Made by a program: the position numbers and the translations under genes. From Chromera velia (Eukaryota > Sar > Chromeraceae), in assembly GCA_018398765.1 (NCBI GenBank), contig JAHBMJ010001291.1, positions 1-30,000 of the forward strand: a stretch of 30,000 bases of DNA. The letters are read 5' to 3'. Of this stretch, positions 10,155 through 19,200 are shown in pieces (the stretch's first letter is position 1; every line of letters begins with the position of its first letter). Below the pieces are notes generated by a model. That model ran no database searches and was not told the DNA's origin. It worked only from the letters and a program-made list of their open reading frames with translations.

Positions 10155-11386
10155 TCATTCTTTTGGATATTTTCCCTAAACTAAACGAATGTTCTTCATG
10201 CATGTATATACAGTTTGCGTGATTTTATCAATGTATTCTTCAGGAGTGTTTCTGATTGTTTTTATCGGGCGAGCCTCCCAGTTTATGGGACTTTCTCGCT
10301 GCAATGCTTTACTAAGGGGCCATGACGCTTCTTTATTTTCCATTTCTCTCTTGACTCTCGACCAATTTGAAAACGAAAAGTCATGAGGCATAGTATCCTA
10401 CATTGATGCAGCCGCAAATTCAAATGAACAAGGAAGATTAAACAGTGTTGCTTAACATTCAAAGGTTCTGAGGCAGCTGTCCTGGTCGCATCGGAGTGTA
10501 ACGTCTTTTTCAATTTCTTCCTTTTCAAGTGCCGGGTGCACAACATTTTCCAAAAAATTGACCACATCCCATCGATCATAATCATTGTTTTCCAGCTTCC
10601 CCACTGTCAGTACTCTTCCCATTCCTAAGAGAACACCAACAAAAAACGTTCCAGTTGATCCGCCTGGACGGTTGCGGGTCATGTGACCAGAACGAGCCCA
10701 GGATTCACACTCTTCTACTTTTGTATGAAAAACTTGTTCTCCTTTCTGCATGCGAGAATATGCTTTCTGTTCGGGAGAGTACCTTAGAGTAAAATGTGCA
10801 AAGTCCAGAAAAAGAAAATGATTTTTCCATTCTTTTTTCCCCTTTCTTTGTAGCTTCCTTGTCTTTCTATAACGGTTCTGTTCTGCTTCTTCATCGGGAG
10901 CCACTGCGCCTTTAATCTTTTTGTACCACTTACCCCCCCGGATTTGTCTCTTCAGGATGTTGGTGTACGTTCGCTGTATAACAAGAGCAATGAAGACAAA
11001 AACAGGAAGAAAGGGGAAGTATTGAGTCAAATAGAGAGTAAACGGCAAAAAAAAAATGAAGATAGACGGATGTAGACGGTGAAAGACGGTCGGAGACGGC
11101 TGGAGACGGCTAAAGACAACAAAAACTACAGAAAGCGACAAACCGCCAACAATTCACAACACAAAGCAAAGAAATCTGCACACAAAGCAAACAAAGTGAT
11201 ACACTAGCTCTTATAAACGCTCACCTTTGCTTTTGGGAGCGGGTGCAACGACCGTCTCCTTTTGAGAGCTGCTTTCTAGCTCCTGATTGTTGGAGCTTTT
11301 CTATTTTCTGTGCGCAAGGTCAGATACACCTCAACCATTGCCTTCTCCTGCCTGCTTAAATACCTTCTTGGCCTCCCTGCTATCAT
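10155..11386 (-). pseudogene. Transposase, unit 2, inactivated
   Basis: The exon layout is as in unit 1 (11386-11225 and 10973-10155), with the splice sites kept. Four in-frame stops replace sense codons of unit 1: TAG for Trp37 at 11278-11276, TAA for Gln at 10454-10452, TAG for Gln at 10400-10398, and TAG for Gln at 10178-10176. Reading frame length is otherwise preserved, so the lesions are point changes. The truncated product would lack most or all of the catalytic core. Confidence 0.85.
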
Positions 11387-11549
11387 TTTTCAGTCCTTCG
11401 CAGTCTTTCTACTTGTATGATCTCTTTTCTTGAAGAGAAAATGATTGGATGTACCAAAAAGCGAATGTAAAGACTTCCCAAGCTGCAACTGTTTCATCAC
11501 AGGCGCTGAAGTCAAATGGCTCCTCAATCTTGGCCCGTTTGCAAGTCAC

Positions 11550-12269
11550 CTATACTGCAAATCGATTCAAAGCTACTCGTATAAACCAGAAGCAAAGCGA
11601 GCTTGCTCCCTCCCCTCTGTCAAACTGCCAATGTGGTTCAGATCGCTCGGTCCTCTTATGGAAGTAGAGACCCTTTCTGGTAGGGTCAGTCAGGTCTGCA
11701 GTCTGACGCTGCAGCTGGGCCTCCTGAAGCAAGCCTGCCACACAGTCGACTGTGATGCATTCAGCAGCGCTGCACGCAGCAACTGTATGTACCGCGCTCC
11801 CACAATTGAAGCACAGGTTATTCAGGTGGCGGAAAGTGAAGACAAAGTCTGAATCTGCATCCAAACATGAAGCCCATTCCCAAGTAAGTCCTCCTTCTTC
11901 CTGCAACTTAAAAAGAGCGAACAGTTCCTTCAAACACCACACAGCTGGCTCAATCTCTACCAAAAAAGCACCCCGAACAGACATCCATCCATGTGCAAGT
12001 GCAGTTTCCAAAAAGAGAGAGAGTTCTTCAAAAAGGCCTCTTTTCCCTTTGGGTACTGATCGGGTCTTGACACAAACAAACGTGTCTGGCCTTCCTCCCC
12101 GACACCAGGCTGCAGAATGTAAAGCAGTTGTCTTTTAAATCTGAAAACACTGCTGTATGCGAGGTAGTTTCGTAATCCAGTCAAAGTAATATATGAATCC
12201 ACAGTACCGTCTACGATCCTTGAGAAATGAAAGAAATTCATACAAATAAACGTCTGTATTGTCATTCAT
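11550..12269 (-). pseudogene. Unknown second ORF, unit 2 copy, interrupted
   Basis: This is the equivalent of the 230-residue frame of unit 1. A TAA near 12137-12135 stands where unit 1 has CAA. The frame resumes and runs past the unit 1 stop because TGA is CGA here, adding FWFIRVALNRFAV before TAG. The alternative frame beginning at 12265 stays open to about 11957. If that frame is the real N-terminus, followed by a short intron, the gene may not be broken. Confidence 0.4.
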
Positions 12270-12660
12270 CTTTTTCTGCCTTCTTTGTCTTCTCTTTTGT
12301 CCAACTCCCTCTTGATGCAGACCACATCAGATGCCGCTAGCTCAGAGTAGACGTTTGATGTTTTATTACAGTATAAGCTTTGAGCTGTTTGCTGCTTCGC
12401 TGCATACGTCAGAACACCACACTTATTATGTTAAAAAAAAGGGCCCCGGAAAGCATTTTTGTATCAAAAATTAGGCTTTACTCGGAACGTCATTTTTCAA
12501 AAAATGATCTAGCTTTAAAATGAAGTACATAATCAAAGTGTTTTCTAGACTAAATAAAAAACCAATTTAACAAATAAGTCAAAGAGATATTATATAGCTT
12601 CTGATGTTGTTTAGTTTACACAATGTACACAAACATTTTTTTTGAAAAGTTGTCAATTCT

Positions 12661-13893
12661 TCATTCTTTTGGATGTTTTCCCTGAACCAAACGAATGTTC
12701 TTCATGCGTGTATATACAGCTTGCGTGATTTTATCAATGTATTCTTCAGGAGTGTTTCTTATTGTTTTTATCAGGCGAGCCTCCCAGTTTATGGGACTTT
12801 TTCGCTGCAATGCTTTACTAAGGGGCCATGACTCTTCTTCATTTTCCATTTCTCTCTTGACTCTCGACCAATTTGAAAACGAAAAGTCATGAGGCATAGT
12901 ATCCTGCATTGATGCAGCCACAAATTCAAATGAACAAGGAAGATTAAACAGTGTTGCTTGACATTCAAAGGGTCTGAGGCAGCTGTCCCGGTCGCATCGG
13001 AGTGTAACGTCTTTTTCAATTTCTTCCTTTTCAAGTGCCGGGTGCACAACATTTTCTAAAAAATTGACCACATCCCATCGATCATAATCATTGTTTTCCA
13101 GCTTCCCCACTGTCAGTACTCTTCCCATTCCTAAGAGAACACCAACACAAAACGTTTTAGTTGATCTGCTTGGACGGTTGCAGGTCATGTGACCAGAATA
13201 AGCCCAGGATTCACACTCTTCTACTTTTGTACGAAAAACTTGTTCTCCTTTCTGCATGCGAGAATATGCTTTCTGTTCGGGAGAGTACCTTAGAGTAAAA
13301 TGTGCAAAGTCCAGAAAAAGAAAATGATTTTTCCATTCTTTTTTCCCCCTTCTTTGTAGCTTCCTTGTCTCTCTATAACGGTTCTGTTCTGCTTCTTCAT
13401 CGGGAGCCACTGCGCCTTTAATCTTTTTGTACCACTTACCCCCCCGGATTTGTCTCTTCAGGATGTTGGTGTACGTTCGCTGTATAACAAGAGCAATGAA
13501 GACAAAAACAGGAAGAAAGGGGAAGTATTGAGTCAAATATAGAGTAAACGGCAAAAAAAAAAATGAAGATAGACGGATGTAGATGGTGAAAGACGGTCGA
13601 AGACGGCTGGAGACGGCTAAAGACAACAAAAACTACAGAAAGCGACAAACTGCCAACAATTCACAACACAAAGCAAAGAAATCTGCACACAAAGCAAACA
13701 AAGTGATACACTAGCTCTCATAAACGCTCACCTTTGCTTTTGGGAGCGGGTGCAACGACCGTCTCCTTTTGAGAGCTGCTTTCCAGCTCCCGATTGTCGG
13801 AGCTTTTCTATTTTCTGTGCGCAGGGTCAGATACACCTCAACCATTGCCTTCTCCTGCCTGCTTAAATACCTTCTTGGCCTCCCTGCTGTCAT
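12661..13893 (-). CDS. Tc1/mariner-type (DDE_3) transposase, unit 3, two exons
   Basis: Model: exons 13893-13732 and 13479-12661, 326 residues, with the same phase-0 intron as unit 1 and the same donor and acceptor. The helix-turn-helix is nearly identical; it begins MTAGRPRR and has Arg in place of Trp45. The catalytic exon is fully open and keeps the first two Asp residues, the NWSRVKREM block and the NTPEEYIDKI tail. The third acidic residue is missing, as in units 1 and 2. Intactness in two of three copies points to recent amplification or retained function. Confidence 0.78.
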
Positions 13894-14083
13894 TTTTCAG
13901 TCCTTCGCAGTCTTTCTACTTGTATGGTCTCTTTTCTTGAAGAGAAAATGATTGGATGGACCAAGAACTGAATGTAAAGACTTCTCAAGCTGCAACTGTT
14001 TCATCACAGGCGCTGAAGTCAAATGGCTCCTCAATCTTGGCCCGTTTGTAAGTCACCCATACTGCAAATCGATTCAAACCTAC

Positions 14084-14776
14084 TCATATAAACCAGAAGC
14101 AAAGCGAGCTTGCTCCTTCCCCTCTGTCAAACCGCCAATGTAGTTCAGATCGCTCGGTCCTCTTATAGAAGTAGAGACCCTTTCTGGTAGAGTCAGTCAG
14201 GTCTGCAGTCTGACGCTGCAGCTGGGCCTCCTGAAGTAAGCCTGCCACACAGTCGACTGTGATGGATTCAGCAGCGCTGCACGCAGCAACTGTATGTACC
14301 GCGCTCCCACAATTGAAGCACAGGTTATTCAGGTGGCGGAAAGTGAAGACAAAGTCTAAATCTGCATCCAAACACGAAGCCCATTCCCAAGTAAGTCCTC
14401 CTTCTTCCTGCAACTTAAAAAGAGCGAACAGTTTCTTCAAACGCCACACAGCTGGCTCAATCTCTACCAAAAAAGCACCCCGAACAGACATCCATCTATG
14501 TGCAAGTACAGTTTCCAAAAGGAGAGAGAGTTCTTCAAAAAGGCCTCTTTTCCCTTTGGGTACTGATCGGGTCTTGACACAGACAAACGTGTCTGGCCTT
14601 CCTCCCCGACACCAGGCTGCAGAATGTAAAGCAGCTGTCTTTTAAATCTGAAAACGCTGCTGTGTATGAGGTAGTTTCGTAATCCAGTCAAAGTAATATA
14701 TGAATCTACAGTACCGTCTACGATCCTTGAAAAATAAAAGAAATTCATACAAATAAACGTCTGTATCGTCATTCAT
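14084..14776 (-). pseudogene. Unknown second ORF, unit 3 copy, interrupted
   Basis: It corresponds to the 230-residue frame of unit 1 but carries TAA near 14644-14642 in place of CAA. Downstream, the frame from about 14518 to 14084 is intact and ends at the same FWFI-TGA as unit 1. The alternative N-terminal frame from 14772 is open. As with unit 2, a frame-switching intron could rescue it, so the pseudogene label is provisional. Confidence 0.4.
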
Positions 14777-14989
14777 CTTTTCTTGCCTTCTTTGTCTTCT
14801 CTTTTGTCCAACTCCTTCTTGACGCAGACCGCATCAGATACCGCTAGCTCAGAGTAGACGTTTGATGTTTTACTACAGTATAAGCTTTGAGCTGTTTGCT
14901 GCTTCGCTGCATACGTCAGAACACCACACTTATTATGTTAAAAAAAAGAGCCCCGGAAAGCATTTTTGTATCAAAAATTAGGCTTTACT

Positions 14990-15338
14990 CCACCTTTGAA
15001 AAAATTATTTTACCCTTCTTGCTAGCCCTAACTCTTCAACTACCCATGATATAAAGCTGATAATATTTTTTCATGATATATAGATAGTTTTAGGATGATT
15101 GAATAATGATATATCAAAGATTCTATTTTTCAAAAAAGTTGGAAAAAAATAAAATTTCAAAACTCACATATTTTTTATAGTTTTTTACCTTTACAGTCTA
15201 CTGACTCTATGAATTTTAAAAATTAAGGATTTTAGACCCCACACTCTGCAACTAAGTAGATAACATTTTTAGGGACTAAATTTAGAACATGCAAGAATTT
15301 TTGGCGATTTTTTTCATCAATAATTTTTCCACAGGCGG
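14990..15338. repeat. Right arm, 349 bp, MITE-like
   Basis: This block repeats the left arm in direct orientation, with an internal deletion of about 29 bp after AAGCTGATA. Its inner end CCACCTTTGAAAAAATTATT differs from the outer-type terminus at two positions. Its outer end keeps the intact AATAATTTTTCCACAGGCGG, followed by TA. Confidence 0.85.
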
Positions 15339-15340
15339 TA

Positions 15341-16201
15341 CGCGTAACAAGATATGTCCTGGTGCTTATAGCACCTGGTACTACCTGGTACAATCTGAAT
15401 AATTTTGGACTAATTAGGATCCTGTTGTGAATTTATACGAGGAATTTATATTGATTTAGTATTCTACTTAGTATTCAGACTTTTTTAATTATGAATTATT
15501 CGAAATAATTCAGAACTAACAGAAACTTATAATAATGCAGAAACTAACCAGTCTTATAGAGCTAGTACTCTTATCACGTGTTACTTAATGCGCGGATATG
15601 AGTAGTAATGAGTAGGTAAAGAAACAGATAACTAGGTAAGTGATAAGTGATTTATTAGTGTCCTCGAGAACCATCGCCGTTCTGGCTAAGTGTAACTAGT
15701 AGAATTGTAACTCGGACCGGGTTACTAGGTTGTCGAGAAGTATCGAGAAGCCTGTTTTTCATTCTGAAAGGGCCCGAAAGAACTAGCTTGAAAGGGGCCT
15801 GGCCGGCATGTCGGCCCATGCATGTTCTGTCGGGCTTTCTTGGCCTTGGGGTTGCATATGGTTGCATGCGTGCGGGGGCCCCCTGCATTGAAAAGTCCCA
15901 AAGATACACGCACGCCACCGCTGCATGACTGGCAACTTGTTCTGTTCAGAGTTTCATGCAACTTGGGCGTCTCATTCTCAATCGTCTGGGACAGTGTGGT
16001 CACTGTTGGGGTCTCGGACAAGCCTGATGATTTGCTGAGGTCTTCCTTTTGATTTTTGAGACGGTTAACTGGGCCGAGCATGAGACACCGCAGCCCGACA
16101 GAGATCCTGCTGGATTGTTGTGGGTGAAGAAAGAGAGCGGCTCCTTCCTGTTCATCGAATCGAAGAAGCTGTAATGCGGTGACTGTGCGTGTCGAGCAGT
16201 A
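15341..16201. other. AT-rich flank and probable 5' region of the channel-like gene
   Basis: The first ~380 bp are AT-rich with no open frame. From about 15720 the composition shifts to more balanced. A long minus-strand frame here (16438-15725) overlaps the first channel exon and has no domain, so I treat it as antisense shadow. A promoter or untranslated exon for the downstream gene is possible but has no specific signal. Confidence 0.4.
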
Positions 16202-19200
16202 ATGTTGGAGGTGCTGGAAAGGCAGTTGGGATATTCTTCCGACTGCCCAACGGCTTTTGCGGGAGGGAGACGGAAGGACACGGAGGAAGAACAGGATCGT
16301 CTGACAGAAATCAGAGACGAAGATTTCAGAGATTATGGGAGCGTACAGGTCAAAAGATCGATCTACACTCACTCGGACAGAGAGAACCCTGATCCCTTTT
16401 TCGTGACTTCCTCCTTCTTTTCCCCTTCTCACGACCAATCTGGATCACCTTCTTGGACTTTGAAGGACCATCAGAGAGCAAGAGGACAAGTCTGGACGGA
16501 CAGTAGCCAGCTGAGGTTCCTTCTCCAGAGAGACCTCTTGAGTCGCGAGTGGGTCGTGCAGAACCAGGCTGTGCTTTCGGTAGGAGGACTTTTGTGCTTT
16601 GTCCTTTTGGTGGGGTAAGTTCTGTTCGTAGGGAAGGAGGGTGTCGGAATCTCTCTGCGGGGAAACATGAAGGGGTGTGTGCGGAAGTGCCCTTCCGTCG
16701 CCACCTCTTCGGATGCCTGCTTGCTTTCTTTCCAAATTTCCTCGCCTCACCCTGCAATCACTAGGCCGGAGGAGTACCCTGCAGCCTATGTGCCATACTC
16801 CCTGTGTGCGTGTACGTGCTGGTCGTTGTTGGGATGAATTTTCCTCTCTTTTCGTGTTTCCTCCTCCTCCTCCTTCCCCCCAGAGTCCTGTCTATGCGTG
16901 GGTGTGGTCTTCCCCTTCCTGCCCTTCCTGCCCTGCCTGATGCCTCTCCTTTTCTCTCGGTCTGCTTGTCTCTACTGCTTGTGTTTTGTCTTCAGTGCAC
17001 CCGATTCATTTTTTTCTTTTTTCCTGTTTATTTGTGCTGCAGGACGATTGGTTTCTCCTGCCTCGAGAAATGGCCTCTCTGGGACGCGTTCTGCTTCTCT
17101 CTGGTTAGTGTGGCTGGCAAGGAAAGCGAAGGCCTTATTGCCAGAGCAACATGAATTCACTTGAAGGAAAGAACCTCATTGGCTGGAGAGGACAAAGAAG
17201 TGGCGAGGGACGTCTGGTTAGCTGATTGAGAAGTGACAATTCAGTATTGGTCCCTCTTTTCTCTGTTGACTATCGGCATGTGTATGGCATACACAACAAA
17301 CGCGCAGCTTTTTCGATGTGAGCGGAATTGCGTTTTTTCCTTCTGCCATCCGAACGATCGGTCGATCGCAGAGGCTTTCTCCTTTTTCTTCTTCTCATGT
17401 TCCAACCCCCCTTCACTGCATTCTGTGCACCCTCACTTGGCCGCTTTGTTCCCTTTTCTTCGCACTTTAATTCCGTTCGGACTTCGCGCTGACCCTTTCT
17501 TGTTTGTCCGGTGTGGAATATAATGTTAGTTTTGGAAGCAAACGCTATCGTGGTGGTAATTGGGTTTTTTCTTCCATTTCTGTCTCTTGCAAGCAACGGG
17601 GAGGAGATCGATGGTCTTCTCAACAAAAGAACAAGTCAACTTTTCCCCTCTGCCATCTGCCTCTTGTTTCCTCTCCCCCCAATCAGGCCGACTTGCGTCT
17701 TGATTTCCCCCTCCTTCCCTCTCTCCCTCCCTCCCTCCCTCCCTCCCTCTCGTGCATGGATGCAGGAGATCTTCACGAGGCTGGGGGGCGTGAGGGACCC
17801 TCATCTCTTCCTCAGGGGAAGGGGGGGCGTGCCTCTGTGGATGGGGTACACAGTTGGGAACAGCGTGGAGGCCTCGCGTCTTTTCTGCTCTGCGTTCATG
17901 GTTCTGTCGTCAGTCGATCTATCTGTTCGTTCTGTGAATGGCCAGAAGTCCCTCTTCTCTCTTCGCTTTGGAACCGTTTTCGAGAGGTTAAAATTTTGAG
18001 TGAGTTTCTCAACGTCGGTCCCCATCTAAAAACCTCTTGATCTCGTCCCTTCTCGAGTGTACGGGCGGCAGTTCAGATTGAGCCACTAGTGTGGTAACCC
18101 TGCTCTGTTTCGTAAAGTGTGTTGTTCGGGGTTTTTTGAAACACATTCTGCTGTTCTCTCCTTTCCCTTTCCTCTGCCCCCCCGCTCCTTGTACGTAGAC
18201 AAGGCGCTTTCGCTCTGCTCTTCGGTCTGGTTGCAATTGGGGCGACTCGGGTGCGACGAATGAGGAGCGTCCTCTTGACTCAGGGGGGGAGAAGCGAGGT
18301 GGGTTGGCTCGGGTCATCACATTGATCGAGGCACTCACCTACCTGTCTTCTGCTGGTGTGGCCAAAGCACCTTTTATTCCCCTCTTTTATTTCTCAAAAC
18401 GCTCATTTACGGTGTGTTCCCGCCTCTTTCCTCAAAGCGCTACCATGCCGTACGCCTTTTTCTCCTCAAGGCACTCACCTATCCTTCCCTCTCTCTCTTC
18501 TCCCTTCACGCATGCATGCATGCATGCAGTCCCTGACCTGCTGGGGGAAATTTCACGACGACCTGCGGGTGTTGGTGGAGGGCCTGGCGTTCGTCTCCTT
18601 CCTCATGGCGGTCTCAACGGTCGGTCTGACTGTCTGCCTGTGTGTCTCTAGGTCTGTCTGACTACATGTATGTTTCTCAAGCTCTCTGAAGTGAATTCAG
18701 GCAGAGCAAGGGAAAAGGGAAAAGAAAAGCCCTGCATTGCAAGATGGGGTTTGTAGTGTCCACACATCAATGGGAGGATCTGGTGATGCATGGTGATGTG
18801 AGGTTTCTTTCTATTCTATTCGTCCAAATCCAATAAATCGAACTTCGACCTGTCCATCTCTAAGAGGCGTTCGTGTGGTCGACAAGCTAGGTTGGGTGTG
18901 TCTGCAGAGAGAGGCGTCAGGGGAGAGGGAGGGGGGGAGGGACAGGTCGTAGAGAAAGAAGAAAGTGACCATGGCATGTAGCCGTGGGATTCCGTTTCCG
19001 TCGATGCATGCACAGCTACGGAGGCTGCATGGGTCCAACCAAAGCTTTCTGTGGTCCTCTCCCTGAGCTTCTTTCTGTCTCTGTGCAGTGCTGGTTCGTG
19101 TGGACGGAGCAGTGGACGGTCAGCGAGGGTTCCTTCTTTTGCGCCTCTCTGTACTCAGCAACCGCTCTGGGAGGTCAGTCAGTCCATCTCTCTTGCTCTC

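Larger units (their letters stand above)
9977..12482 (-). mobile_element. Tandem transposase unit 2 (2,506 bp), decayed
   Basis: It has the same length and boundaries as unit 1, with scattered substitutions and no large indels. The transposase gene is disabled by nonsense changes, and the second ORF is interrupted too. Both junctions with its neighbours read TTTACTCGGAACG. Confidence 0.85.
12483..14989 (-). mobile_element. Tandem transposase unit 3 (~2,507 bp)
   Basis: This is the third head-to-tail copy. It shares its first ~60 bases with unit 2 more than with unit 1, while its transposase exons are closer to unit 1, so the copies appear mosaic. It ends TTTACT immediately before the right arm. 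Confidence 0.85.
7096..15338. mobile_element. 8.24-kb Tc1/mariner-like composite: arm + three tandem transposase units + arm
   Basis: The left end reads CCACCTGTGGAAAAATTATT. The right end, read inward, is CCGCCTGTGGAAAAATTATT, so the two form a 20-bp inverted repeat with one mismatch. TA lies immediately outside both ends (7094-7095 and 15339-15340), as expected for the TA target duplication of IS630/Tc1/mariner elements. Inside are two direct-repeat arms (7096-7473 and 14990-15338) and three 2,506-bp units joined head to tail. The transposase genes all lie on the minus strand. Alternatives are two independent small elements that happen to flank a tandem array, or an array grown by unequal exchange inside a single element. 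Confidence 0.8.

Noticed and set aside
10155..12138. Reassignment of TAA/TAG to glutamine, suggested by CAR-to-TAR differences among units
   Set aside because: A Trp codon is also changed to TAG. The channel-like gene and the basic-protein gene end at TAG and the CCCH gene at TAA, so these act as stops.
7096..15338. LTR retrotransposon reading of the direct arms
   Set aside because: The arms lack TG...CA ends and a primer-binding site, and the interior encodes a DDE_3-type transposase with no reverse transcriptase. TA flanks fit a DNA transposon better.
15725..16438. 237-residue minus-strand frame
   Set aside because: It overlaps exon 1 of the channel-like gene, has no domain and lacks splice or start context. 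It is best explained as an antisense shadow.
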